Shown in pieces: positions 8,679 to 18,761 of a stretch of DNA of 64,000 bases. Position 1 is the first letter of the stretch, and each line of letters opens with the position of its first letter. The position numbers were made by a program, and so were the translations under genes. The notes beneath the pieces were generated by a model. It worked only from the letters and a program-made list of their open reading frames with translations, did not search any database and had not been told where the DNA came from. The stretch lies in assembly GCA_963799085.1 (NCBI GenBank), contig CAWCWA010000011.1, forward strand, positions 1-64,000. Reading direction: 5' to 3'. The DNA comes from AP-15 sp963799085 (lineage in GTDB: Bacteria > Pseudomonadota > Alphaproteobacteria > ATCC43930 > CGMCC-115725).

Positions 8679-9287
8679 TCAGCGGTGTCCGCCACCGCCA
8701 TGGCCGCCACCCCAGCCGCCGCCATGCCCGCCGCCCCAACCGCCGCCATGCCCGCCGCTCCAGCCGGCGTTGCGGTATCCCCCGCCGCCCCAGCCACCGC
8801 GTCCCCAGCCGCCATGGCCCCAGGAACCGGCACCGCCACGGCCCCAGCCGCCCCAACCACGGCCCCAGCCGCCCCACCAGCCGCCGCCCCAGCCAAAGCC
8901 GACCGAGATCCCGACGGGCCAATAGCCGCCCCATCCCCAAGCCGCGGGGTAGCCCCATCCCCACCCCCATGGCCAAGCATAGGCCGCGTTCCAATAATTC
9001 GGATAATAATAAGGATAGTAGTAATTCGGGTAGTAGTAGCCGTAAGGGTTGTAGCTCTGTGCCGGCTGCTGTTGCTGCTGATAGGCCGGCTGCTGTTGCT
9101 GATAGGCCGGATATTGGTACTGGTTGGGGTAGCTTGGAGCGGTCTGCGTCTGCGCCGTTACCTGCCCGTATGAATAGCTTTGCGCCTCGGCGTCCAACAC
9201 CGGGGCCGCCGCGAAGAAAACCGACGCCAACGCCGCCGCGGTGAGGCCGATGCGGCGAAACCGGCCTATTCCTGAGCTGAACGGCAT
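8679..9287 (-). CDS. Secreted Tyr/Gln/Trp/Gly-rich low-complexity protein
   Basis: The 202-residue product starts with a signal peptide (GLTAAALASVFFAAAPVLDAEA). Then come a Gln/Tyr block with YQQQQPAYQQQQQPAQ, a Tyr/Pro block (YGYYYPNYYYPYYYPNYWN), a Trp/Gly block (WPWGWGWGYPAAWGWGGYW) and a tail of repeated GGHGGGWG units. It has no enzymatic motif and is likely an exported structural or surface protein. The internal ATG is chosen because GGAGG lies five bases before it. It is immediately upstream of purC on the same strand, an odd partner for a biosynthetic gene. A frame-shifted relative by style lies at 23390-23802. Confidence 0.8.
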   Translation of the reverse strand: MPFSSGIGRFRRIGLTAAALASVFFAAAPVLDAEAQSYSYGQVTAQTQTAPSYPNQYQYPAYQQQQPAYQQQQQPAQSYNPYGYYYPNYYYPYYYPNYWNAAYAWPWGWGWGYPAAWGWGGYWPVGISVGFGWGGGWWGGWGRGWGGWGRGGAGSWGHGGWGRGGWGGGGYRNAGWSGGHGGGWGGGHGGGWGGGHGGGGHR

Positions 9288-9413
9288 CGTTTCCTCCACC
9301 TGATCCGATCTGCGGTTCTACAACAACGTGCTATATGGATAGGCCATTCCGATTGTCATCGTCCCTGTCGAGGCGCCGCGCGCGGAGTTTGTTTGGAGGG
9401 CTGTGGAGAAGGC

Positions 9414-9833
9414 ATGACGGCAAGACTGCCCGGCGCTGATCAACCGGCCGCGCAGCAATTGCCGGCAGCCGCCCCGCTCGTGCGGGTCATGGCAATGCCG
9501 GCCGACGCCAACCCCAACGGCGACATTTTCGGCGGCTGGCTGTTGGCGCAGATGGACCTCGCGGGCGGCGGCCTGGCGGTGCAGCGGGCGCGCGGCCGGT
9601 GCGCTACGGTGGCGGTCGACGCCATGGTCTTTCACCACCCCGTCCTTGTCGGGGGCGAAGTCAGTTGCTACGGCGATCTGGTCAAGACCGGTCGGAGCTC
9701 GATGACGGTGCGGATCGAAGCCTGGCGGCGCAACCTCGCGACCGGCGAGGTGCGCAAGGTTACCGAGGCGCTCTTTACCTATGTCGCGCTCGGCGACGAC
9801 CGGCGTCCTAGAGCGCTCCCGCCGCCGCTTTAG
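9414..9833 (+). CDS. Acyl-CoA thioesterase, YciA-like hotdog fold
   Basis: The 139-residue protein has the hotdog thioesterase signature ADANPNGDIFGGWLLAQMD with the catalytic-site Asn/Asp, then RCATVAVDAMVFHHPVLVGG and a C-terminal strand KVTEALFTYVALGDD. YciA-type enzymes hydrolyse acyl-CoA, often of short or medium chain. The N-terminus is a short flexible extension. GAGAAGG just before the ATG at 9414 supports this start over the upstream in-frame codon. Its last 26 bases overlap the 3' end of the convergent amidohydrolase gene. Confidence 0.85.
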   Translation: MTARLPGADQPAAQQLPAAAPLVRVMAMPADANPNGDIFGGWLLAQMDLAGGGLAVQRARGRCATVAVDAMVFHHPVLVGGEVSCYGDLVKTGRSSMTVRIEAWRRNLATGEVRKVTEALFTYVALGDDRRPRALPPPL

Positions 9834-11028
9834 CTGCAGTCGAGGGTTGCCGCGCGCTGGCCTGCTCGACGACGGGGATGCGGTAGAGGTTCACGGCGTT
9901 CTCGAAAACCAACCGGTCGAGGGCGGCCTTGCCCAGCGCCGCTTCCGCCGGGGCATGCCCCATCGCCTTCGAATGCGGCCACGGGCTGTCGAGGCCCGGG
10001 AAGTCGCTGGCCCACAGAAAATTGCCGAAGCCGATTTCCGGAACGCGGCGAAACCCGCCTTCTTCCTCGACCTCGAAGGTGAAAAAGACCTGGCGCTTGA
10101 CGAACTCGGTGGGCTTCTCGGAGAGAGTGATGTCGGGCTTGAACACACGGCTCTCCGCCCCGCCGAAATCGTATTCACGGTCAAAGCGCCAGAACAGGAA
10201 CGGGACCCAGCCGATACCGGCCTCTTCGAGTACAAAGCGCACGCCCGGATGGCGATCGCAGATGCCGGAGAAGACGACGGCACTCATCAGCTCCGCCATC
10301 AGCCCCATCGGAAAGTTGGCGACCCGCATCAGCGACTGGTTGCGCGGTTCGAGGCCTTCGACCCCGACCCCGATCTGGCGCGAGCCGCCCGCCGGGTTGG
10401 CGTGCAGGTTGACCGGCAGGCCGGTTTCGGCCGCGGCCGCCCAGACCGGCTCCCACATCTGGTGCAACAGCGGCTGCGGCGCGCCGGCCCAGTCGAAGAT
10501 GACCCCGGTGGGCAGGCCGAACTCGGCCACCCGCAGCAATTCCGCCACGGCCTCGTCGGGCGTCTGGCAGGGCAGCGGCAGCAGCATGATGAACCGGCCG
10601 CCCGATTCCTCGTAAAGCTCGCGCGCCCAGTCGTTCACGGCGCGCACGCAGGCGGCGCGCAGTTCCGGATCCTTGATCGCCGATATCTGCTCGTAGGGAC
10701 CGTTGACGAGTTCGGCGTCGACCCCGTCGCGATCCATGTCCTCGCAGCGATATCTGGCGTTCGCCGCCCGGAAAATCCCGGGTTCGGGTTCCTCGGGAAT
10801 GCCGGCGCGGGTATAGCAATTGACCGGACCCCTGCCGACACCGGCCCAGCCGACCCCGCTCCACGGCCGGCCCTCGACGATCCAGCGCCGCACACCGTCG
10901 GGCCCGGTCACGATTTGCGGGCCGTCGTCCTGGAATTTGCGCGGCAGACGTTTCGTCCAGAGATCGAACGGCAGGTGCATCAGCCGGCAATGCCCATCTG
11001 CGGAGACGACACCAAACCGCTTTTCCAT
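9808..11028 (-). CDS. Amidohydrolase family 2 (ACMSD-like TIM barrel) protein
   Basis: The 406-residue protein belongs to the amidohydrolase_2 superfamily that includes ACMSD and 2,3-dihydroxybenzoate-type decarboxylases. Visible markers are SADGHCRL near the N-terminus (D-x-H replaces the usual H-x-H), DRDGVDAELVN, LPVNLHANPAG with the barrel His, RHPGVRFVLEEAGIGW and the C-terminal FLWASDFPGLDSPW with the metal-site Asp. Decarboxylation or hydrolysis of an aromatic carboxylate is possible, fitting the divergent benzoate-CoA-ligase-like gene, but this is inference. AGGAGG upstream of the ATG makes the start secure. Confidence 0.85.
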   Translation of the reverse strand: MEKRFGVVSADGHCRLMHLPFDLWTKRLPRKFQDDGPQIVTGPDGVRRWIVEGRPWSGVGWAGVGRGPVNCYTRAGIPEEPEPGIFRAANARYRCEDMDRDGVDAELVNGPYEQISAIKDPELRAACVRAVNDWARELYEESGGRFIMLLPLPCQTPDEAVAELLRVAEFGLPTGVIFDWAGAPQPLLHQMWEPVWAAAAETGLPVNLHANPAGGSRQIGVGVEGLEPRNQSLMRVANFPMGLMAELMSAVVFSGICDRHPGVRFVLEEAGIGWVPFLFWRFDREYDFGGAESRVFKPDITLSEKPTEFVKRQVFFTFEVEEEGGFRRVPEIGFGNFLWASDFPGLDSPWPHSKAMGHAPAEAALGKAALDRLVFENAVNLYRIPVVEQASARQPSTAAKAAAGAL

Positions 11029-11165
11029 CGCTCACCTCCTTGTCGGCACGCAAAGGCCCGTGACGATATTACCCGCCGGCGCGGTCAGACACGATCAGCT
11101 TGCTCGCGGCATGGTCGGCGCGCAAAGCTGCGATATGGCGAAGACGCCGGTAGGGAGGAAGGGCG

Positions 11166-12692
<1,527 letters not shown>

Positions 12693-12820
12693 GTCTCGCC
12701 GAGGCCGTCGCCGCCCCGCCCCTCTTCCATCTCCGCCCCTCGGGGCTTCCCACGCGGCACCAGAGGCTCTTGAACGGGCCCCATAGGGGGATGCACGCTG
12801 CCCCGAACGGCTGGACAAAA

Positions 12821-12854
12821 TCCATTACAAAAGAACATCCATTACAAAGGAACA
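12821..12854. repeat. 17-bp tandem direct repeat
   Basis: Two adjacent copies of tccattacaaaRgaaca, differing at one base, lie 40 bases before the start of the small membrane protein gene. They are AT-rich compared with the surroundings. A regulator-binding repeat or a recent duplication are both possible. Confidence 0.7.
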
Positions 12855-12893
12855 TAGATCTTCGAGGGAAGTCCGAGATGCTCAGAGGGAACG

Positions 12894-13079
12894 ATGCTGA
12901 GACGCATGCCTGCACCCGAGTTGGTGACGCCCACTGGCTTCGTTAATGCGCTAATAAGGCCATTTGCTCAATTATGGAGTGGACAATACCCGTTGGCCAA
13001 AGCCTTTTGGCTCTTTTTTATATTGGGAACATTTCTTGCACCCATAGTCGCGATGGTCATATACATTCCGTTGGTCTGA
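12894..13079 (+). CDS. Small single-pass membrane protein, possibly truncated
   Basis: The 61-residue product has a short polar start, a W-x-G-x-x-P-L element (LWSGQYPLAKAFWLFF) and one hydrophobic helix (FWLFFILGTFLAPIVAMVIYI). This layout is common in small proteobacterial inner-membrane proteins of unknown role. The ATG follows AGAGGGA with normal spacing. The stop codon falls exactly at the outer edge of the inverted-repeat element at 13078-13188, so the natural C-terminus may have been cut off by that insertion. Function unknown. Confidence 0.6.
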   Translation: MLRRMPAPELVTPTGFVNALIRPFAQLWSGQYPLAKAFWLFFILGTFLAPIVAMVIYIPLV

Positions 13080-13188
13080 GTGTCCAGACTCAGAATACAG
13101 ATTTAGCGTGTGAGAACGTGGCCAATCTCCGCGGGAGTAGTTTATGAAGGATACTACATGCTTAATCTGCATTCTGAGTCGGACACTA
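13078..13188. repeat. MITE-like palindromic element with imperfect terminal inverted repeats
   Basis: Left arm 13078-13106 and right arm 13160-13188 are near-perfect inverted copies: tgtcc-gactcagaat-N-cagatt, with one extra base per arm on the left. About 53 bases separate them. No coding capacity is present. The open frames on both sides end inside or at the arms, as expected for an insertion. I cannot see a clear target duplication. It could be a miniature transposable element or a large hairpin. Confidence 0.6.
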
Positions 13189-13537
13189 AGGCGCGTGACA
13201 TGAATTTGTGAGCCGTTTTGTGCTGTCGGTGCCCGCTCTCAAAGAAATAGCAATTTCTTCTGTTTCCCCGACCAATTTTGCCCAGAAGCGTCATTGTCAT
13301 ATGGCAACACACCGGATGTGCGCGCTCAAATCCTTCAATCCACTTGGGCAATAACGGTTCCAGCTCATGAATGTTGCAAGAAACGGCTACGCCGAATGAA
13401 GCACAATTGTTAATTATAGATATCGCCCTTTGAATAAGCCTGTGCGATTCTTCGTCGGAAATTCCCTTAAATTGTTCTTGCCGTAATGCCAAATCGGTCA
13501 AGGAGGTCATCCGCTGCGCTATCGCCGGCAAGCGCAA
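13154..13537 (-). CDS. Hypothetical protein fragment, AT-rich
   Basis: The 127-residue frame has plausible protein character in EQFKGISDEESHRLIQRAIS, CNIHELEPLLPKWIEGFE and CYFFESGHRQHKTAHKF. The YFFESGH segment recalls DUF3800-type proteins, but the match is too weak to name. The composition is clearly more AT-rich than neighbours, suggesting transfer. Its last residues read through the right arm of the inverted-repeat element, so the original C-terminus is lost, and no N-terminal domain is seen. Treat as a gene fragment of unknown function. Confidence 0.4.
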   Translation of the reverse strand: MRLPAIAQRMTSLTDLALRQEQFKGISDEESHRLIQRAISIINNCASFGVAVSCNIHELEPLLPKWIEGFERAHPVCCHMTMTLLGKIGRGNRRNCYFFESGHRQHKTAHKFMSRALVSDSECRLSM

Positions 13538-13790
13538 TCATACCCGCCCCCCGGCTCGATGGGTACGGGAAATATAACACTGCCGGCGCGCCGACTGCTT
13601 AATGCGATCAGCAGCGCGAACTTATCCTCCCCACGAGAACCACGCCAATGACCTCCCATCGCCGGGCTTGAACGTGCCGGGATATCGCTCGCCTATCGCA
13701 CGCTCATTCCGCCTCTGGATCGCCTGATGTTAGCGGACTACGATGCGTCGATTCGTACGCCCCGAAACGCGCAGGTAGGAGGAAACGTCT

Positions 13791-14573
13791 ATGCCGCTTT
13801 ATGAAAAGGGCAACGTCCGCATCCATTACGAGGAGGCTGGGTCCGGGTTTCCGTTGCTGGTGATCCCGGGCGGTGGGCTCAACTCGACCGTCGCGGGGCT
13901 GAAGACGCATCCGTTCAACCCGTTCGACGAACTCGCGAACGAATTCCGCGTCATTGCCCCCGATTTGCGCAACGCCAAGGGCGGCCAGTCGACTGGGCCG
14001 CTGGAGACCGGCCGAGCGTGGGACGCCTACACCGACGATCATATCGGTCTGATGGATCACCTCGGCATCCGTCAGTTCATGGTGATGGGCTTCTGCATCG
14101 GCGGACCGTTCATCTGGAACCTGCTGAAACGCGCCGGCGACCGCGTTGTCGCGGCGGTGCCGGTGCAGCCGAGCGGCTATCGGCATGAAATGCCTAATCT
14201 TTCCTACAACAACAACATGAAGGGGTGGGGCCCCGAATTGTGCGAACGCTTCCCGGACATCACAATAGCCCAGGTCGACGCGTTCCTGACCAACATGTAT
14301 CGCGGCGACCGCGCTGACTTCGTCTACACGGTGAGCCGTGACTTCGTACGCCAATGTCAAACGCCGGTCTTGGTGCTGCCGGACGACGTGCCCGGCCATC
14401 CGTACGTCGTCGCGATGGAGAGCGTCTATCTCGCGCCGAACGCCCAGGTGACCCTATACCCGTGGAAGACGAACCCCAAGCAGATCCAGATCGCGCTTCG
14501 GCACGTACGCGGGTTCCTCAGGGATAACCGCCCGGCCGCGGCAGCGCAGCCGCTCTCTGCCGCCGCCAAGTAG
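13791..14573 (+). CDS. Alpha/beta hydrolase with Cys nucleophile motif
   Basis: The 260-residue protein has the alpha/beta-hydrolase fold: FPLLVIPGGGLNS forms the oxyanion region and RVIAPDLRNAKGGQS the next strand. The nucleophile elbow reads MGFCIGGP, with Cys102 in the place of the usual Ser. Gly-x-Cys-x-Gly is characteristic of dienelactone hydrolase, but the rest looks like a haloperoxidase/esterase-type enzyme. The acidic and His members of the triad probably lie in VLPDD and near RHVRGF, though this is less certain. GGAGGAA upstream fixes the ATG. Substrate unknown; a lactone or ester is likely. Confidence 0.8.
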   Translation: MPLYEKGNVRIHYEEAGSGFPLLVIPGGGLNSTVAGLKTHPFNPFDELANEFRVIAPDLRNAKGGQSTGPLETGRAWDAYTDDHIGLMDHLGIRQFMVMGFCIGGPFIWNLLKRAGDRVVAAVPVQPSGYRHEMPNLSYNNNMKGWGPELCERFPDITIAQVDAFLTNMYRGDRADFVYTVSRDFVRQCQTPVLVLPDDVPGHPYVVAMESVYLAPNAQVTLYPWKTNPKQIQIALRHVRGFLRDNRPAAAAQPLSAAAK

Positions 14574-15297
14574 CGCGCCGAGGCGTCCTTTTCGACTCCC
14601 CAGGGATGCCCGAGGGTCGCCGCTCGGGGTCCCGGCCAATAGCGTCGCCAAGGGATCAAATACCCCTCCTTCGGGCGTATACCCCTTTGCCGCGTGCCGT
14701 TCTCTCATTTCTGGCGTGGCAAATGACCGGTTCGGGGCATTTGACCGGTTGCCACCGACAAGCCCAAGCGTCGTCTGCCGGTTCGGTCAGGCGACCTTCG
14801 CCGGGGTGTACGGCAATAGGCGAGACTTCGCCGAGAGCGGGCATTATCCCCGCCAGCGCGGGTTGGCACGATCCGGCCGTGCCGGACTTTCTGAGTTGGC
14901 TATGCGCTTTGAGGCGGGCTCTGTCCGCGTAACCCTCGAGCGCGCCGCCGACGGCATCGCCCCCCCGCCTAAACCGCTAACTATGCGGAGCGGTCCTTCG
15001 GTCATACCGCGCTACCATGAGAACGCGTGTCGGGCTCAGGCCGCTGCGATTGGACCGATAGCAGCATATGCGCGATCACCACACTGCGGCAGCGCGGTAA
15101 CGCGGGTGCCGTCTACCTCCTGAACACTTTGCGTTCCGCTTCAAGGAGGCCTCGGCCTCGTGATCGGAAAGGCATCTCTCAGCCGAACCGCGGCCAAGGA
15201 CGGGCCGGCCGTTCGGCGCCGCAAGTCGCCGATCGCAAAGTCTGGAAAACGCAGGCTCTGTGTGGCACGGTGGTGCCGAAATAATCGGAGGTACGCC
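14574..15297. other. Long stretch without recognisable gene
   Basis: These 724 bases separate the hydrolase from the CmcJ-like gene. Open frames exist on both strands but none has a recognisable domain or a good ribosome site. It should contain the promoter of the following gene. I see no RNA gene here. Confidence 0.4.
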
Positions 15298-16608
15298 ATG
15301 AGCCCGCTTGATGTCGCCGACAACAAGGCTGCGGACCCACACGATGGTACGGTCGCCTATGTGCCGCCGCTCGAGCGCACGGCAGGACAGCCGCCGCCGA
15401 TCGCCGCGCATGGCGGCCTCTCCTACATGGCGTTCGACCGCGATGGCGATGCGGGAACCGCCGTGGCGATCGAGGACGCGCTCGCCGAGATCGCCTCGGG
15501 CGAGAGCCAGCGCGTTATCGACATGATCGACAAGGCGCCGCCGGGCCCGATCAAGACCAAATGGGGCCTCGGGTTCCGCAGCTACGACGAGTGCGTGGAG
15601 TACATCCGCCAGTCGAACAGCATCAAGGCTCCGCCGGGCGGCGTGGCGGTGCCGCTGCCCTATACGGTCTATGAGCGGCCGAGCTACTCCGTCGTGCCGT
15701 CCAACGCGATCTGGCGCGACCCGGCGCGCGCCGACGAAGCCGCGATCCTGCGCAAGAACGAGCAGGGCAACCGGCGGCGGGACCTCTATTTCCCGCAGGT
15801 GCTGCGCGATGCGCGGCGCATCGGCGAGTACTACCCGGGCCTTTCGCCCAACAGCCCCGAATGCATGGACAAGCTCGGCGTGTCGCTGGCGCATCTCGAA
15901 TCCAAGTGCACGAACATCTACGATGCGGCGGAGGTGGAGCGCGTGTACTATCCGGAGATCGAGAAATTGCTGCTCGAGTTCTTCCCGGACGCGACCGACG
16001 CACTGGTCTACAACCACGACGTCTTCGACAAGGACTACACGGGCGATCGCACGGAGGACCAGGACGGCAAGAACCCGGGCGTGAACGCCAATTACGCCAA
16101 CCTGGTGCACAACGATCTGAACGACAACAGCGGCCGCGTGCGCTGCCGCGAGCTGCTCACCAGGAACCTGCGGAACTTCGGGCGCCAGCAGCACTACACC
16201 GAGGAAGAGGCCGACGCGAAGATGTCGCGGCGGTTCATGTCGATCAACCTCGCCAAGCCGATCGAGACGATCGAGCAGTTTCCGTTCGTGCTCTGCGCCT
16301 GGCCCTCTTTCGCCGACCAGCCCTACATCACCAACTACCGGATCTACGACGACCGCGTCGGCGAGACCACCCGCTTCACCTACCGCCCGAACCACGAGTG
16401 GTACTGGTTCCCCCGGCAGAAGCCGACCGAGGTCTCGATGCTCAAATGCTACGATTCGGTGACCGACGGCTCCGTCTCGCGCTGGTCGTTCCATACCGCC
16501 TGCATCGACCCGACCGTGCCCCTCGAATGCCCCATGCCGCAAGAACGTCGTGGTCCGGTCCTTTGTCTTCTTCTAGGAAAACAGAAAGAGGCAGCAATCG
16601 CTTTCTGA
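15298..16608 (+). CDS. CmcJ/NvfI-type oxidoreductase-like protein, C-terminus probably shifted
   Basis: The 436-residue frame resembles the CmcJ family of putative 2-oxoglutarate-type oxidoreductases known from cephamycin and fungal secondary-metabolite clusters. Landmarks are AHNDLN-like VHNDLNDNSG, SINLAKPIETIEQFPFVLC, WYWFPRQKPTEVSMLKCYDS and SFHTACIDPTVP. GGAGG six bases before ATG 15298 fixes the start. The family usually ends with a hydrophobic VRSFVFF-like strand. That sequence is present (KNVVVRSFVFF, stop at 16574-16576) but one frame away, so a one-base indel near 16540 is likely. The N-terminal ~150 residues are longer than in short family members. Confidence 0.7.
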   Translation: MSPLDVADNKAADPHDGTVAYVPPLERTAGQPPPIAAHGGLSYMAFDRDGDAGTAVAIEDALAEIASGESQRVIDMIDKAPPGPIKTKWGLGFRSYDECVEYIRQSNSIKAPPGGVAVPLPYTVYERPSYSVVPSNAIWRDPARADEAAILRKNEQGNRRRDLYFPQVLRDARRIGEYYPGLSPNSPECMDKLGVSLAHLESKCTNIYDAAEVERVYYPEIEKLLLEFFPDATDALVYNHDVFDKDYTGDRTEDQDGKNPGVNANYANLVHNDLNDNSGRVRCRELLTRNLRNFGRQQHYTEEEADAKMSRRFMSINLAKPIETIEQFPFVLCAWPSFADQPYITNYRIYDDRVGETTRFTYRPNHEWYWFPRQKPTEVSMLKCYDSVTDGSVSRWSFHTACIDPTVPLECPMPQERRGPVLCLLLGKQKEAAIAF

Positions 16609-16623
16609 AGAGGAGCAGCCGTA

Positions 16624-16999
16624 ATGTTCAGCCATATCATGGTCGGGAGTAATGACATCGCCCGGTCGAAGAAGTTCTACGATGCGCTGTTTACCGCGAT
16701 CGGCGGGCAGCCCGGCGCCGAGGACGCGCGGGGGAAGGCTGGCCTACTCGCATAATGGCGGCCGCTTCATGGTGTCCAAACCCATCGACGGCAGGCCGGC
16801 CTCGTCGGCAAATGGCGGCACGATCGGCTTTTCGGTGGGCGATCCCAAATTGGCGGAGGCGTGGCACAAAGCCGGCGTCGCAAATGGCGGCACGTCAATC
16901 GAGGACCCGCCGGGCGTGCGTCCGAATGGGGCATATCTTGCTTATCTTCGCGATCCCGATGGAAACAAATTGGTCGCGGTCGCTCGTCCGGCTGCTTGA
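16624..16999 (+). pseudogene. VOC/glyoxalase family protein, one-base frameshift
   Basis: The first frame gives MFSHIMVGSNDIARSKKFYD to QPGAEDARG and then stops; the second continues RLAYSHNGGRFMVSKPIDG to YLAYLRDPDGNKLVAVARP. The join is at a five-G run near 16731-16735, where one extra G restores a normal 124-residue glyoxalase-like protein when removed. Homopolymer position and intact conservation suggest a sequencing error. It follows the CmcJ-like gene closely and may share its transcript. Function beyond the fold is unknown. Confidence 0.85.
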
Positions 17000-17017
17000 T
17001 TCTCTCTAGAGCGTGAA

Positions 17018-17042
17018 GAGAACCGTCCTGTGGGCGGTTCTC
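17018..17042 (+). terminator. Strong hairpin after the VOC gene
   Basis: gagaaccg and cggttctc form a perfect 8-bp stem, extendable by TCC/GGG pairing to 11 bp with a 3-base loop. It lies about 18 bases after the VOC stop. There is no U-tract, so intrinsic termination is uncertain. The AhpD-like fragment begins directly after it. Confidence 0.5.
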
Positions 17043-17043
17043 A

Positions 17044-17367
17044 ATGCGCGCTTCGCGGATCAACGGCTGCGCCTATTGTCTCGACATGCACAGCAAGGCG
17101 CTGCGTCGCAACGGCCAAACCGACCAGCACATCTATCTGCTGAATTGCTGGCACGACTTTCCTCTCTACACCCCGGGCGAGCGGTGGGCGGGGACATGGA
17201 CCCGCGCCGCCGAGGGGCACGCGTCGTCCGCCATTTGCGACGAGGTACGCAAGCACTTCGACGACAAGGAGTTCGTCGACCTGACGATCCTGATCGGCAT
17301 GATCAATCTATGGACCGGGCTGGCGATCGGGCTGCAATATGTCCGCACGACGGATGCCGCGGCATGA
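17044..17367 (+). pseudogene. AhpD-like alkylhydroperoxidase, N-terminally truncated
   Basis: The 107-residue frame starts inside the active-site region, RASRINGCAYCLDMHSKALR, which holds the CxxC-type redox pair with its His, and runs to FVDLTILIGMINLWTGLAI. Full-length carboxymuconolactone-decarboxylase/AhpD proteins carry roughly 40 residues before this point, and these are missing: upstream sequence is the hairpin at 17018-17042. Its stop overlaps the next start in ATGA, so it was the first gene of a coupled pair with the GNAT fragment. Probably non-functional. Confidence 0.75.
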
Positions 17368-17603
17368 GGGAGATCGCGCTGCGCCACGCCGACACCGATG
17401 GGGATGTCGCGGCGTGCTTCCCGGTGATGGTCTTGCTGCGGCCCCACCTGCATAACGCCGCGGAACTTGTGGCGCGGGTCACCCGGCAGCGCGCTGAAGG
17501 CTACCGCATCCTGGCGGCATTGCGCGATCGCGACTCGGTTGCGCTGGCGGGGTACCCTATCCACGGCCGGGTCATCTATGTCGATGATCTGGTGTGTCGG
17601 TGA
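17364..17603 (+). pseudogene. GNAT acetyltransferase, C-terminally truncated
   Basis: The 79-residue frame contains the N-terminal half of a GNAT domain: REIALRHADTDGDVAACFPV, LRPHLHNAAELVARVTRQ and GYRILAALRDRDSVALAGY, ending at IHGRVIYVDDLV. The acetyl-CoA binding loop that should follow is missing; sequence beyond belongs to the 3' side of a degenerate IS110 copy. It overlaps the AhpD fragment by ATGA. Loss of the 3' half is probably connected to that insertion. Confidence 0.75.
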
Positions 17604-17754
17604 TCTGGTCACCGCCGAGGATGAGGTGGAACAATCTGAACATCGTCCTGCCGAAGCGGAACCACGTTCCCGGCGAACTCACCTCGTCCATCGTCCCCGC
17701 GAGGGGCGCTTTTCCGCCGGGGCGGAACTCAATATCCTTCTTTCAGGCGGCTAC

Positions 17755-18761
17755 TGCATCGGGCTGCTTGCGCCAGCGGAATTGGGTACCGTCCGTCCAT
17801 ATCCGGTGCCGGATGACAGCGAGGCGTCGGGCCAGGGCGACGATTGCCTTCTTCCCTCCGCGACGACGGGCCAGCGGCATGCCCCAAGCCTTGAGCCAGG
17901 ACCATTTCTGGCTATGTGTGAGAGCACCTGCGCTGCTTCATAGAAGTGCCGTGCGCATCATGGCGTCCCCACATTTCGAGATCCTTCCGTCGTAGTCCGT
18001 CTCGCCGGACTGAAAGCGGCGCGGTACCAAGCCGAAATGTGCCCCCACCATCTTGGAACGGACAAAACGCTGCGGCTGATCGACCGTGGCCCGAAACGTC
18101 AGTGCCACGACCGGTCCCACTCCCGGCACCGTCATCAAGCGGCGGCATAGCCGGTCGCCGCGGACCTGGTCGAGGACCATCTTGTGGCGTCCCGCGAACT
18201 GCAGGCAAGGGGGCGACAATTGCCCCTGGGGTCGGATGCCCCACCACCAATTCTCGGACTCTGGCTTCGAAGTGACCCGGGCTGACCACCCCCACCCTGA
18301 GCCCAAAATTGCGCAAGGGTTCCTCGGAGCTCGTTCTCCATGTCCTGCAGCTTGTCGCGGAGCCGCTTGCGTGACGTCAGCAGCATCCGCTCTTGCTGAC
18401 TGGCCAGTGTCTTCACGTGCACTGCCTGGTACAACCCGACCCGCATCATCTGTGCTATACCGCGCGCATCGTTGCGGTCGCTCTTGTTCACTTGCTGGGC
18501 CTTCAGCACCGCCTTCATATGGCGTGTCTCCACGCACACTACCGGCAGCCCCGCCTCAAGCAGGCCGGTCACCATCCATTGCGACAGCGGCCCTGCCTCC
18601 AGCCCAACCCGGGCGTAGCCAAGTCCGGCCTCGTTCAACAGGGCAACGACTGCCTCTGGCTCCGTCGTTACTTTGGCCTCCCGTACGATTTTCCCGGTCT
18701 CGTCTACAATGCCGATCGCCGTCTCCTTGACCGATACATCCAGGCCAGCACAATGCTTCAT
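17755..18761 (-). pseudogene. IS110-family transposase, degenerate
   Basis: The minus strand encodes an IS110 transposase in at least three frames. The first has CAGLDVSVKETAIGIVD, GLEAGPLSQW and NKSDRNDARGIAQMMRVGL, i.e. the DEDD catalytic residues. A later frame has RVGVVSPGHFEARVRELV. A third has LMTVPGVGPVVALTF, VGAHFGLVPRRFQSGETD and GDAMMRTALL, with WSWLKAWGMPLARRRG and LARRLAVI further on. It is clearly related to the intact copy at 30155-31192. Multiple frameshifts make it inactive. Conserved non-coding blocks remain on both sides. Confidence 0.85.
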
